This document shows positions 7,929 through 16,368 of a stretch of DNA of 41,472 bases, piece after piece (positions within the stretch are counted from its first letter, which is position 1; each line of letters begins with the position of its first letter). The notes beneath the pieces are model-generated. The model was not told the DNA's origin and did no database searches. It saw nothing but the letters and a program-made list of their open reading frames with translations. The DNA is from Dysgonamonadaceae bacterium. Lineage in GTDB: Bacteria > Bacteroidota > Bacteroidia > Bacteroidales > Azobacteroidaceae. The DNA lies in the NCBI GenBank assembly GCA_031257875.1, contig JAIRNV010000161.1, positions 1-41,472 of the forward strand, written 5' to 3'. Both the position numbers and the translations under genes were made by a program.

Positions 7929-8519
7929 ATGCTAAAAAGGTTTAATTTTATTTGTGTTAAAGTGTTGTTAATGGTTATTTTGGCAACTAAGTTTAGTGAT
8001 TGTAGATCTCAGGTTACACTTGGTTCAGATTATATCCTTGCTAAATACGACTATTTTGATGTAAGGGTGGTGGATGGTTTTTACGAGAAGATTATTAGAT
8101 ACGATCAACCTATGTGGGACGATAGACCAATCTACGGCGTTACTTATTATGTTTATAAATTATTTGATGATGTGATACCTCAAGTTTATGTGCAGACTAA
8201 TATGGACTTGTATTATGGATATGGAGAATATACTAAGTTAGAGTGGCGTGAGTTCTGCGATCCCCCCTGTGATTATTTAGGTTACAGCACAGGTTATTCG
8301 TCGAGTGATCCACAAGGAGGCGTAGGGAAGTCCTTTCGTGTCTCTAAATTGGCATACACCTATATTGATGAAAGTGATTATGACGAAGTGAATCCTAATA
8401 GTAGAGTGTATGACAGTCTTGGTAGATTAAGAGGAACCTGGAGTGCTAATTCTTTACAATCTGGAGAAATTGGTATAGTTGTCAACAAACTCAAGGGTTA
8501 TAAATTTATTAAGAGATAA
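7929..8519 (+). CDS. Secreted protein of unknown function, tandem copy 1
   Basis: A 196-residue protein with a hydrophobic signal peptide (about 1-22, possibly ending at SDC-RSQ). The mature part is rich in Tyr and Asp. The C-terminus YDSLGRL to GIVVNKLKGYKFIKR resembles a short type A sorting domain of the type IX secretion system (compare typical VYDxxGR and GxYxVK), but this is a weak inference. The N-terminal 60 and C-terminal 40 residues match the next gene almost exactly, while the centre (about 60-150) differs. Function unknown. The AT-rich composition contrasts with dsbD upstream. Confidence 0.7.
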   Translation: MLKRFNFICVKVLLMVILATKFSDCRSQVTLGSDYILAKYDYFDVRVVDGFYEKIIRYDQPMWDDRPIYGVTYYVYKLFDDVIPQVYVQTNMDLYYGYGEYTKLEWREFCDPPCDYLGYSTGYSSSDPQGGVGKSFRVSKLAYTYIDESDYDEVNPNSRVYDSLGRLRGTWSANSLQSGEIGIVVNKLKGYKFIKR

Positions 8520-8591
8520 CTGGTAGTTCATGAATCATTCTCATGCTACCTTATCAAAACTCCTAAAAATGTTAAATTAATTTCAATTGTT

Positions 8592-9164
8592 ATGTTAAAA
8601 AGTTTTTATTTTATTTGTATTAAAATGTTGTTAATGGCTATTTTGGCAACTAAGTTTAGTGATTGTAGATCTCAGATTACGCTTGGTTCAGGTTACGCCC
8701 TTGCTAAATTTGACTATTTTGATATAAGGGTGGTGGATGGTTTTTACGAGAAGACTGTTGAATATGATAAAACCATCTACAATGTTACTTATTATATTTA
8801 TAAATTATTTGATGATGTAATACCTGAGGTTTATGTGTGGTCCGATTGGGATGCATTTTTTGGGAATAGTGGGTATACCAAGTTAGAGTGGGATGAATTC
8901 TATAGTCCGATCTGTGATGATTTACGTTATGTGAAAGATATAACAACGGTTCCCGAGCAAGAAGGCGTACAGATATGCTTTCATCTCTCCAAATCACCAT
9001 ATACCTATATTAATGAAATTGATTATGAAGAGGTAACCTCTAATAGTAGCGTGTATGACAGTCTTGGTAGATTAAGAGGAACCTGGAGTGCTAATTCTTT
9101 ACAGTCTGGAGAAATTGGTATAGTTGTCAACAAACTCAAAGGTTATAAATTTATTAAGAGATAA
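8592..9164 (+). CDS. Secreted protein of unknown function, tandem copy 2
   Basis: A 190-residue paralogue of the 7929 gene, separated from it by 72 bp that are also duplicated. Signal peptide MLKSFYFICIKMLLMAILATKF is conserved. Shared blocks include TLGSxY, DYFDxRVVDGFYEK, YKLFDDVIP and the last 36 residues. The central region carries different residues and length (for example EVYVWSDWDAFFGNSG), giving a conserved-ends, variable-middle pattern. Function unknown. A small hairpin aggtat-ggttt-atacct (about 9211-9227) follows and may terminate transcription. Confidence 0.7.
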   Translation: MLKSFYFICIKMLLMAILATKFSDCRSQITLGSGYALAKFDYFDIRVVDGFYEKTVEYDKTIYNVTYYIYKLFDDVIPEVYVWSDWDAFFGNSGYTKLEWDEFYSPICDDLRYVKDITTVPEQEGVQICFHLSKSPYTYINEIDYEEVTSNSSVYDSLGRLRGTWSANSLQSGEIGIVVNKLKGYKFIKR

Positions 9165-9316
9165 CGGGTAATTTGAGAATCGCTCTCATGTTGCCTCATC
9201 CCCATAAAGGAGGTATGGTTTTATACCTCTGTAGATTTGATAGATTCTATCATTGTATAAAGTTAAGTACTTACAACTAAGATATATTTTTGCGATTAAT
9301 TTCAAATTAGACACTT

Positions 9317-9771
9317 ATGATTCAAGAAGAATTACAGAAGTTTTCAAAAGAAGACCGGATTTCGCTGTTAATTCGCCATTCAGACAGGTATGAAATCCCC
9401 GATGGTGATGAAGGACGTAGTATATTATTGACTGACACAGGTAAAAGAAATGCCATTAAGTTTGGCGAAAATTTATCTGCTTTTAAGGTAAATAAAATCA
9501 TTACAACACCTGTTGAAAGATGCATACAAACGGCAGAATGTATTGTTGATGGATACGGACAAAAGGTTGTTATAGAGCCGTCAAATGTATTTGGCGGTTT
9601 GCATGTCAATGATTGGAAAATTGCTAATGACTTTTTAATTGCTTTTTACCATTTACGAATTCTCTTGACAAAACAATCTATACTTGGGAAAATTGGGTTA
9701 ATTATCTTTCAGGTTTGATTTTAAATAATGGACAATATGTGGTTGGATTTCAAAATAACAAACAGATGTAA
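9317..9771 (+). pseudogene. Frameshifted histidine phosphatase
   Basis: The first frame (9317 to about 9660) encodes the N-terminal half of a histidine phosphatase (phosphoglycerate-mutase-like) protein. LLIRHSDRYE contains the phosphohistidine RH motif and TTPVERCIQTAE the second conserved block. After about 9660 the sense switches to another frame reading TNSLDKTIYTWENWVNYLSG, ending at TAA 9769-9771, so a small indel around 9645-9675, near tgctttttacc, broke the gene. The catalytic second His is not recognisable, suggesting loss of more sequence. It heads the radical-SAM/glycosyltransferase cluster. Its substrate is unknown. Confidence 0.65.
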
Positions 9772-9811
9772 CAATAACTGCGTTTATTGTGGCGTAAAGG
9801 AAGAGAAATAA
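9728..9811 (+). pseudogene. 5' stub of a radical SAM gene
   Basis: A short frame starting ATG at 9728 reads MDNMWLDFKITNRCNNNCVYCG and stops at 9811. CNNNCVYC is a textbook CxxxCxxC [4Fe-4S] cluster motif at the usual distance from a radical SAM N-terminus. The rest of the enzyme is missing, so this is a truncated third radical SAM gene of the cluster. It overlaps the end of the broken phosphatase in another frame. Confidence 0.65.
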
Positions 9812-9907
9812 GGTGATGATCTGTTGAGATTTTTTTTTCGATGCGGCTATAATGTTACATAAAATCAATTCAAATAGAGAATTAACTGTACTAAATGACT
9901 CAAATTT

Positions 9908-10735
9908 ATGATGAAATATAATCCTTCACATATTTATTATATGATTACAATTCAATGTAATCAAAAATGCACCAAATGTTCACATTGGAAACAGAAAGAT
10001 AAAGCTGATAGGTTGCCAATTGAAAAAATTGTGCAGGCAATAAAGAGCATTTCGACGGCTAAAGAATTCTGTATTGTTGGGGGTGAACCGGCGCTTTTTA
10101 AAACCGAAATATATGATATTATTAATGGTATTTCGGATATGTCAATTAGAACTGCAATAATAACAAATGGCGTATTGGCAGACAAAGATTTTATTGATAA
10201 AATTGCAAATTTCAATATCCATATCGTTTTTTCAATTGATACTTTAAACAAAGAATTTTGGAAATTTGTAAGAGGAACAAACTCATACAATGTTGTTTTT
10301 CGGAATTTTGAATATGCCACAGATGCTTTGAGTTCTGATAAAATCAGTATTCAATCTGTGCTGTCTAAAGAAACTGAACCGTATATTTCAGAAGTGGCAG
10401 ATTATGCCAAACGCAAAAATCTTTATCATTCCATACAGGATTATGTTTCAGATGGTTTTAATGGCTCTTGGACTGAAAAAACAGACAAACAGATTGTAAT
10501 TTCCGATAATGGACAGCAATGTTTTTCGGTTGATAGAAATTTATCAATTATGCAAAACGGCGATGTCTTTACCTGCTTTCAACAATCGTGGATTGACGGT
10601 TGCCAAAAACCGCTTGGAAATTTGAATACACAAGAAATGAGCAAAATATTATCATTTGATTATGCTCTGTATATCAGCAAAAAGATGAAAACTTGTAATT
10701 TGCCCTGTAAGGTTTTAAAATGTAATATGAAGTAG
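9908..10735 (+). CDS. Radical SAM protein, SPASM-like C-terminus
   Basis: A 275-residue radical SAM enzyme that would use S-adenosylmethionine and a [4Fe-4S] cluster bound by C17-x3-C21-x2-C24 (CNQKCTKC). FCIVGGEPAL is the SAM-binding GGE motif, and IITNGV and FSIDT are later strands of the barrel. The C-terminus has several Cys (QQC, FTCFQQ, TCNLPCKVLKC), resembling a SPASM/twitch auxiliary-cluster region, as in peptide- or sugar-modifying members. It ends 2 bp before the next gene, so they are probably co-transcribed. Substrate unknown: no small precursor-peptide gene is visible beside it. AT-rich like its neighbours. Confidence 0.85.
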   Translation: MMKYNPSHIYYMITIQCNQKCTKCSHWKQKDKADRLPIEKIVQAIKSISTAKEFCIVGGEPALFKTEIYDIINGISDMSIRTAIITNGVLADKDFIDKIANFNIHIVFSIDTLNKEFWKFVRGTNSYNVVFRNFEYATDALSSDKISIQSVLSKETEPYISEVADYAKRKNLYHSIQDYVSDGFNGSWTEKTDKQIVISDNGQQCFSVDRNLSIMQNGDVFTCFQQSWIDGCQKPLGNLNTQEMSKILSFDYALYISKKMKTCNLPCKVLKCNMK

Positions 10736-10737
10736 AT

Positions 10738-11664
10738 ATGCAATTTGACGAAATAATCCTTGAATTAAGTTACAATTGCAATTTAAACTGTACGATGTGC
10801 GGGTTTGGGAAAGATGCCAATCCGTTTAGTAAGAACAAGTTTTTGTCTTTCTACGACTACAAAACTATTCTGCAACAGGTTGGCGACAAAACAAAAACTA
10901 TTCGTCTGAATGGGCGCGGGGAAAGTACAATACATCCCAATTTTGCGGAAATATTGAATTACACAAAACAAACATTCCCGCAACTGAATATCAATCTGTT
11001 TTCTAATTTTTCATTTAGAAACGATAAGGTAATTGATGCTTTAATTGAAAATGGCGTACAACTTTTTGTTTCAATGGACAGCCCGATAGCAAGCGAATTA
11101 ACGGCTATCAGAAAAGGTGCAAATTTTCAATTTATTGAGGATAATATAAAGAAAGTCAGTAAATTATCAAGCAGACCTTTTATTATTTTCACAATACAGG
11201 AGGCAAATATTCAACGTATTTTTGATATGGCAAAATTTGCCTTTGATAATAATTGCCAAATTCTGTACAATACAATTCGTAGAAACGAAGGAATAGAAAC
11301 ATTTGTAGAAACCGTCAAAAACAGTTATCACACAATTATTGAACAATTTGAGGCAGTTGACGAACTATATAAAAACTCAAATCTGCAATGTTTGTATCCC
11401 GACCAACTTGCAGGTATTGAATTAAAAGCCGACCAACCAACACAAACACACGGAACAATGCGTCAATGTCCTGCATTAAATAAGGAATTGTGCATTTTAT
11501 ATGACGGCACAACAACGCCCTGCAATATGTTTAACCCGTATGTCTACGGCAATATTTTCAAGCAGTCGCTGAATGAAATTTGGAATGGTAAAAAACGGAA
11601 TGATTTTTTAAAATCGTATAAGAGTTATTATTACTGTAAAAATTGCGCAAATTTGGGAGTATGA
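10738..11664 (+). CDS. Radical SAM/SPASM protein
   Basis: A 308-residue radical SAM enzyme with C14-x3-C18-x2-C21 (CNLNCTMC) and a RLNGRGEST block at the GGE position (here GRGE). The C-terminal SPASM-like region has CPALNKELCILYDGTTTPCNM, the usual YGNI..SLNEIWNG phrase, and YYCKNC at the end. This layout is that of SPASM enzymes acting on peptides or nucleotide or sugar substrates. Its stop overlaps the start of the glycosyltransferase (ATGA), indicating translational coupling and a shared pathway. Substrate unknown. Confidence 0.88.
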   Translation: MQFDEIILELSYNCNLNCTMCGFGKDANPFSKNKFLSFYDYKTILQQVGDKTKTIRLNGRGESTIHPNFAEILNYTKQTFPQLNINLFSNFSFRNDKVIDALIENGVQLFVSMDSPIASELTAIRKGANFQFIEDNIKKVSKLSSRPFIIFTIQEANIQRIFDMAKFAFDNNCQILYNTIRRNEGIETFVETVKNSYHTIIEQFEAVDELYKNSNLQCLYPDQLAGIELKADQPTQTHGTMRQCPALNKELCILYDGTTTPCNMFNPYVYGNIFKQSLNEIWNGKKRNDFLKSYKSYYYCKNCANLGV

Positions 11665-12627
11665 GTTCATTATCAAATTTTCCTTACGGCAAAATATTAG
11701 ATTATTGGTGCGAGAAACTTTCGGGCAATACAAACCGCACGAAGTTCTCATTAACGAAATGTGTAGAATTTTCTGCATTCAAAAGCAAAAACAAAAAAGA
11801 TAAACCAGTTGCAAATATTAAATTTGTAAAGTTTCCCGATGCGATTGCTAAAAACATACCTGAAAATCCTGTTGTGAGTATAGTAATTCCTGCCTTTGTT
11901 AGAACGGAAAAAGACAAACAAAATATTGTCAATTTGTTTAATTCTATTCAAAAACAAACCCAAAAACCCGACTATGTGATTTTGATTGACGATTGTTCGC
12001 CTGCTGATTTCATTTGCCCAAATACTGTAATTTATCACAGATTGCCACAAAATTCAGGACCCGCAAAGGCAAGAAATGCAGGGAAAAAAATTTGCATTAG
12101 ATAAAAGTTCTGATATAATTGCTTTTACAGATACAGATTGCATACTTTCTGAAAATTGGCTTGAAACGATTTGTAATTCGTTAAATAAAATGAAATTGAC
12201 AAGCATTCTTTCAGGCAACACAATTTCTTATGACAAAAATTGGTTTGGAACTTATCATAATCTAAATGGAACATTAAATGGCCGAAAATTCAAAAATTCT
12301 GAAAAACTTTTATATGGAACAACAGCCAATTTAGCAATAACAAAAGAAATTGCGGCAAAAATTGATTTCAGTGAAAATTTTCCGCTTGCAGCAGGCGAAG
12401 ATATTGAGTTTTGCTTTAGGGCTAATCAACAGGGCTTTGTAATTAAGTACGTTCAAAAAATGATAGTTTTCCATAATTACGGATATACCCGTAATTTTTA
12501 TAAAAATTTGCAGAAGTTCAGAAATCAATTTAAGAAATATGGGCAGGGCGAAACAACTTTGGTAAAAGAAGTTCCTAACTATTATGCTTATTTTGACAAA
12601 ACAGAAGAAATACCGTCAAAAATATGA
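11661..12627 (+). pseudogene. Family 2 glycosyltransferase with a frameshift
   Basis: Two frames together make one GT-A glycosyltransferase of about 320 residues. Frame one starts at ATG 11661 (overlapping the previous stop) and holds VVSIVIPAFVR, VILIDDCSP and NSGPAKARNAG. It runs into a stop at 12104. Frame two continues without loss at FALDKSSDIIAFTDTDC (the DxD-type motif) and AAGEDIEFCFRANQQG, ending at 12627. The switch is at a run of seven A in gggaaaaaaattt (about 12081-12093); six A would restore the frame. It could be a real inactivating slip, a phase-variable tract or a base-calling error. Donor and acceptor are unknown. Confidence 0.75.
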
Positions 12628-12632
12628 AACGA

Positions 12633-12843
12633 GGGTGGTGATTTAAAAAGTATGCCGCTATATTTTATTTAAAAACAGACTGTTATATGCAAGTTTTGGA
12701 TTTTGCTATTTACCGTTTTCCCTTATTTTTTTACTGTATTTTAGGCTAATATGATTCGTCGTGTTTATCACAATTCCTTAAAGTTGCATTTTAGCAATTT
12801 CTTTTTCAGATGATTATAACGGCATACTTTTTATGATACCACC
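12633..12843. mobile_element. 211-bp terminal-inverted-repeat element (MITE-like)
   Basis: The ends gggtggtgatttaaaaagta (from 12633) and tactttttatgataccacc (to 12843) are inverted copies over about 29 bp with few mismatches, extending inward to tgccgctata and tataacggca. The interior is AT-rich and non-coding. A single related end lies at 40462-40490. The rest of the 12628-12973 gap holds no gene; TACCTTTG at 12897-12904 could be a -7 box for mazG. Confidence 0.65.
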
Positions 12844-12973
12844 GAATATTTAACGCTCTCTCAACATAAAATCACCGGAAAGCAGGGAAAATTGCTTACC
12901 TTTGATGCTTCTGTTATAGAAAATGCCTTGCGGATTTTAAGATTGTTAATTATCAATTAAATAAATAAAGTTT

Positions 12974-13756
12974 ATGTCAAACAAAAGAGAATCACAAATG
13001 CAGGCCTTCGGCCGCCTGCTCGACATATTGGACGAATTGCGCGAAAAATGTCCCTGGGACAGAAAGCAAACCAATGAAAGTTTACGTGCCAATACCATTG
13101 AAGAAACATACGAATTGTGCGAAGCCATCATCAAAGATGACGTTTCCGGCATTAAAAAAGAACTTGGCGATGTGCTTCTTCACATTATTTTTTATGCAAA
13201 AATAGCGGACGAAAAAGGTCAGTTTGATATTGCCGACGTCTGCAATGCCCTGCGCGACAAATTGATTTTCAGACACCCCCATGTTTTCGGAACAGAGAAA
13301 GCCAGCACTTCCGGACAGGTCGAACAAAACTGGGAACAAATCAAACTCAGGGAAAAAGGCGGAAATAAAACGGTTTTGGAGGGAGTCCCCGCTTCGCTTC
13401 CGAGTGTAGTCAAAGCGCACCGGATTCAGGACAAGGCGCGGAACGCCGGTTTTGACTGGGAACAGAAGGAAGATGTCTGGGACAAAGTCCGGGAAGAATT
13501 TACCGAACTGGAACAGGAAATCAGTTCCATGAATCCCGAACGGATGGAAGCCGAGTTCGGCGATTTGTTTTTCAGCCTGATTAATGCCGCCCGCCTGTAT
13601 AAAATCAATCCCGACAATGCTTTGGAGCGCACCAACCAGAAATTTATCAAACGGTTCAATTATATCGAACAGAAAGCGCGCGAAACGGGAAAATCACTGA
13701 AAGAAATGACGTTAGAGGAAATGGAAGTTTTCTGGCAGGAGGCGAAGGGCAAGTAA
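12974..13756 (+). CDS. mazG: Nucleoside triphosphate pyrophosphohydrolase MazG
   Basis: MazG hydrolyses nucleoside triphosphates to monophosphates and pyrophosphate, removing aberrant dNTPs. The 260-residue length and tandem MazG domains are typical. The N-terminal domain has CPWDRKQT, then EETYELCEAI and KELGDVLLHIIFYAKIA (the EExxE plus ExxD metal-binding motif). The C-terminal domain has EEFTELEQEI and EAEFGDLFFSLINAARLY. It stands alone between the decayed island and a DNA-glycosylase-like gene, which may also act in base sanitation. Confidence 0.96.
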   Translation: MSNKRESQMQAFGRLLDILDELREKCPWDRKQTNESLRANTIEETYELCEAIIKDDVSGIKKELGDVLLHIIFYAKIADEKGQFDIADVCNALRDKLIFRHPHVFGTEKASTSGQVEQNWEQIKLREKGGNKTVLEGVPASLPSVVKAHRIQDKARNAGFDWEQKEDVWDKVREEFTELEQEISSMNPERMEAEFGDLFFSLINAARLYKINPDNALERTNQKFIKRFNYIEQKARETGKSLKEMTLEEMEVFWQEAKGK

Positions 13757-13877
13757 TTCGGATTCGTTTCTTTGTCTTTCTACAATTAGAAAGTTTCGGG
13801 CGGACACAGTTATCTACTGCTTCCTGCGGCCTGCATTTTTTATCTATATTTGTATTTTATAAAAACAATTAAAATCA

Positions 13878-14468
13878 ATGCACGAAGAAATTCATCCATG
13901 GGACAGTTATGTTCCCGCAGGAGCTAAAAGCATCATTATCGGAACTTTTCCTCCTATGCTACGGAATTGGTCATACGATTTCTTTTATCCGAATCGGAAT
14001 AATTATTTTTGGCGAATCATGTCCCGGATTGCCGGCAGTCCTTTGCAATATTTTTCCGGAGCAGAAGCCGTTGAAGAAAGGAAAAATATGCTAAATCAAT
14101 TGGGAGTCGGAGTTTCCGACATGGGTAAAGTCATTTGTCGAACAGATGAAAATTCATCGGATGAAAACCTTGAAATCGTAGAATACATGGATATTTTCGG
14201 CATCCTGAAAGAAAATCCTTCCCTTCGGAAAATCATTTTCACCAGTAGCGCCGGCAAATCAAGCGCTATCGGGTGGTTTAAATCCTGCCTTACTCTTCAC
14301 GGTATTGATTTTCGCATTCCAAAAGGGAAAAGACCTTTACGAACTTTTGTACAAATAGCCGGCAAAGATATTGAAATCGTTCTTCTGTATTCGACCTCAG
14401 CCAGAGCCGGAGCAACCATTTCTTTAGATTCTCTGACGGAATTATTTAGAAACGAAATAAGCGTTTAA
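13878..14468 (+). CDS. Uracil-DNA glycosylase superfamily protein
   Basis: A 196-residue protein of the uracil-DNA glycosylase fold. IIIGTFPPM (residues about 19-27) followed by DFFYPNRNNYFWRIM corresponds to the motif that places the catalytic loop and base pocket (GTFP...F/Y...NxFW) in MUG/UDG-like proteins. LLYSTSARA near residue 171 sits where the DNA-intercalation motif is expected, but differs from the usual LPSPSP type, so activity may be altered. Substrate specificity cannot be read from the sequence. TATATTTG at 13845-13852 may be its -7 box. Confidence 0.75.
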   Translation: MHEEIHPWDSYVPAGAKSIIIGTFPPMLRNWSYDFFYPNRNNYFWRIMSRIAGSPLQYFSGAEAVEERKNMLNQLGVGVSDMGKVICRTDENSSDENLEIVEYMDIFGILKENPSLRKIIFTSSAGKSSAIGWFKSCLTLHGIDFRIPKGKRPLRTFVQIAGKDIEIVLLYSTSARAGATISLDSLTELFRNEISV

Positions 14469-14475
14469 TTCTTTT

Positions 14476-14534
14476 AACATAGCCGTTACCATCCGTAAGT
14501 TACGCTACGCTTCACCTACAGTAGCGGCTATGTT
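14476..14534. repeat. Inverted repeat after the glycosylase-like gene
   Basis: aacatagccgttac (14476-14489) pairs with gtagcggctatgtt (14521-14534), one mismatch, with a 31-base loop. It could work as a transcription end or be another dispersed palindrome. Confidence 0.6.
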
Positions 14535-14583
14535 AATCCGGATTACGGGTGGAACTCTTTGAATTAATTTTTTTCACAAAAGG

Positions 14584-14614
14584 CTTGTTAATTCAAAAAT
14601 AATATCTACCTTTG
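14584..14614 (+). promoter_or_regulatory. Promoter of tRNA-Phe
   Basis: CTTG (14584-14587), 19 bp, TACCTTTG (14607-14614). It closely matches the Bacteroidota consensus and lies 19 bp before the tRNA. Confidence 0.75.
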
Positions 14615-14633
14615 CAACCACAAAATAATAAAA

Positions 14634-14706
<73 letters not shown>

Positions 14707-14716
14707 CTTAAAAAGA

Positions 14717-14747
14717 AGCAGTTACGGGAAAGTAACTGCTTTTTTTG
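14717..14747 (+). terminator. Rho-independent terminator of tRNA-Phe
   Basis: agcagttac (14717-14725), loop, gtaactgct (14732-14740), then seven T. A perfect 9-bp stem. Confidence 0.9.
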
Positions 14748-14841
14748 TTGGGAAACAGGGGAGAGAGTATTGCTATAGTAGAAAGTTATCGAAATGAAAC
14801 AGGCAGAGTTTGTCATCGAACTTTGCTCAACGAAACGCAAT

Positions 14842-16299
14842 TTACCGCAACTGCCCGTGCATCGCAGCCGCCGCTTTCCGCCCGTCGCCCATGGCGAGGA
14901 TAACGGTAGCGCCGCCCCTCACAATATCGCCGCCGGCATAAACGTCCGGCAAATCGGTTTGCAGGCTGTCCTGATTCACCATAACCGTTCCCCACTTACT
15001 GACGTTTAATCCGCTAAAAGTGCTTGGGATAAGCGGATTAGGAGAAACCCCGATTGCTACGACAACCAGATCCGCATCTATCGTTTCAACGGCTCCGGGA
15101 ATTTCAACCGGACGCCTGCGCCCGGAAGCATCCGGTTCGCCGAGTTGCATCTTTTGAAGAACCATCTGTTTGACGCGGCCTCTTTCGTCGCCGATGTATT
15201 CAACGGGGTTATGGAGGGTGAGGAAGATAATGCCTTCTTCCTTGGCGTGTTTTACTTCTTCAAGCCGGGCAGGCATTTCTTCTTCCGAACGGCGGTAAAC
15301 AATCATGGCTTTTTCGGCGCCCAAACGGCGGGCTGTCCGCACAGAATCCATTGCCGTATTTCCGCCTCCGATGACAGCGACATTTTTTCCGGAAAAGACA
15401 GGTGTTTCCGCTTCTTCACGACTGGCGCCCATCAGGTTGATGCGCGTAAGGTATTCATTGGAAGACAAAACGCCCGAAAGGTTCTCTCCCGGAATATTCA
15501 TGAAATTGGGCAGTCCGGCGCCGCTCGCTACAAATATGCCCTTAAACCCCTGTTCATGCAAATCTTCGTAGGAAAGCGTCTTTCCGACAATGCAGCTGGT
15601 GATAAACTGCACGCCCATCTTTTGGAGAATGTTAATCTCCACATCCACGATACGGTTCGGCAAACGAAATTCGGGGATTCCGTATTTCAACACGCCTCCG
15701 ATTTCATGTAAAGCTTCAAATACAGTCACGCTGTAACCGTATTTGGCCATGTCGCCGGCAAAGGACAGTCCGGCAGGCCCGGAACCCGCTACCGCAATCT
15801 TAATCCCGTTGTTCGCCGCTAACTGCGGCACCGAAATCGAACCTGTTTCCCGTTCATAATCGGCTGCAAAGCGTTCCAGATAACCGATAGCAACCGGTTT
15901 GCTTTTCATTTTCAAGTGAGTACACAGGCTTTCACACTGTTTTTCCTGCGGACATACGCGGCCGCAAACAGCCGGCAAGGCGGAAGTTTCCTTCAAAACT
16001 TTAGCGGCTTCCAGTATTTCGTTCCGCTCAATATGCTTGATGAATTTGGGAATATTCACCCCCACCGGACAGCCGTTCATACACGAAGGATCGGGACAGT
16101 CCAGACAGCGTTTTGCTTCCATCGCAGCCCGTTCCGGCGATAAACCCGAATTAACTTCGTCATAACTGCGGCTGCGGTATGCCGCGTCCAACTCCGGCAT
16201 TTTCACGCGGGGAATGGCCACACGCTCTTTGTTTTTCATACTTTCTCGCAATGCCTTCCGCCACGCCTCATTTCTCTCTTCTTTTATACTAATATCCAT
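14842..16299 (-). CDS. gltA: NfnB-like / glutamate synthase small-subunit-type NADPH oxidoreductase
   Basis: A 485-residue iron-sulfur flavoprotein. The N-terminal Cys clusters CLDCPDPSCMNGCP and CGRVCPQEKQC bind [4Fe-4S]. GSGPAGLSFAGD is the FAD-binding motif and GGGNTAMDSVRTARRLGA the NAD(P)H-binding motif; YAGGDIVRGGATVILAMGDGR is the conserved C-terminal FAD block. This family includes GltD and NfnB/SudA. Because an NfnA/SudB-type partner lies at 19741, the NADH-dependent ferredoxin:NADP+ oxidoreductase pair is the likelier assignment. In most Bacteroidales the two genes are adjacent; here 3.4 kb of defence-type genes separate them. No good promoter is visible in the 36 bp upstream, so it may be transcribed with that cassette. 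Confidence 0.85.
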   Translation of the reverse strand: MDISIKEERNEAWRKALRESMKNKERVAIPRVKMPELDAAYRSRSYDEVNSGLSPERAAMEAKRCLDCPDPSCMNGCPVGVNIPKFIKHIERNEILEAAKVLKETSALPAVCGRVCPQEKQCESLCTHLKMKSKPVAIGYLERFAADYERETGSISVPQLAANNGIKIAVAGSGPAGLSFAGDMAKYGYSVTVFEALHEIGGVLKYGIPEFRLPNRIVDVEINILQKMGVQFITSCIVGKTLSYEDLHEQGFKGIFVASGAGLPNFMNIPGENLSGVLSSNEYLTRINLMGASREEAETPVFSGKNVAVIGGGNTAMDSVRTARRLGAEKAMIVYRRSEEEMPARLEEVKHAKEEGIIFLTLHNPVEYIGDERGRVKQMVLQKMQLGEPDASGRRRPVEIPGAVETIDADLVVVAIGVSPNPLIPSTFSGLNVSKWGTVMVNQDSLQTDLPDVYAGGDIVRGGATVILAMGDGRKAAAAMHGQLR

Positions 16300-16335
16300 T
16301 CCACATTCTTAATTTTTAATTCGTAATTCTCAAAT

Positions 16336-16368
16336 TCACTCATAGCCTTTATAAGCATTCAGTCGTAT
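16336..16368. repeat. Direct repeat, cassette edge proximal to nfnB
   Basis: 33 bp (tcactcatagcctttataag...) aligned to 19741-19773 (tcactcgtagtctttgtaag...) with 27 identical positions. Both encode the last residues and stop of a C-terminus RLNAYK(G/D)YE on the minus strand. The pair brackets the restriction/TIR cassette. Confidence 0.85.

Noticed and set aside
12081-12093. Programmed -1 frameshifting at the A-run
   Set aside because: The needed change is +1 (or -2); a -1 slip would reach a stop within a few codons. A single extra A is the simpler explanation.
14842-16299. Plain GltD of a GltBD glutamate synthase
   Set aside because: No large subunit gene is near and an NfnA-type partner lies in the same orientation 3.4 kb away.
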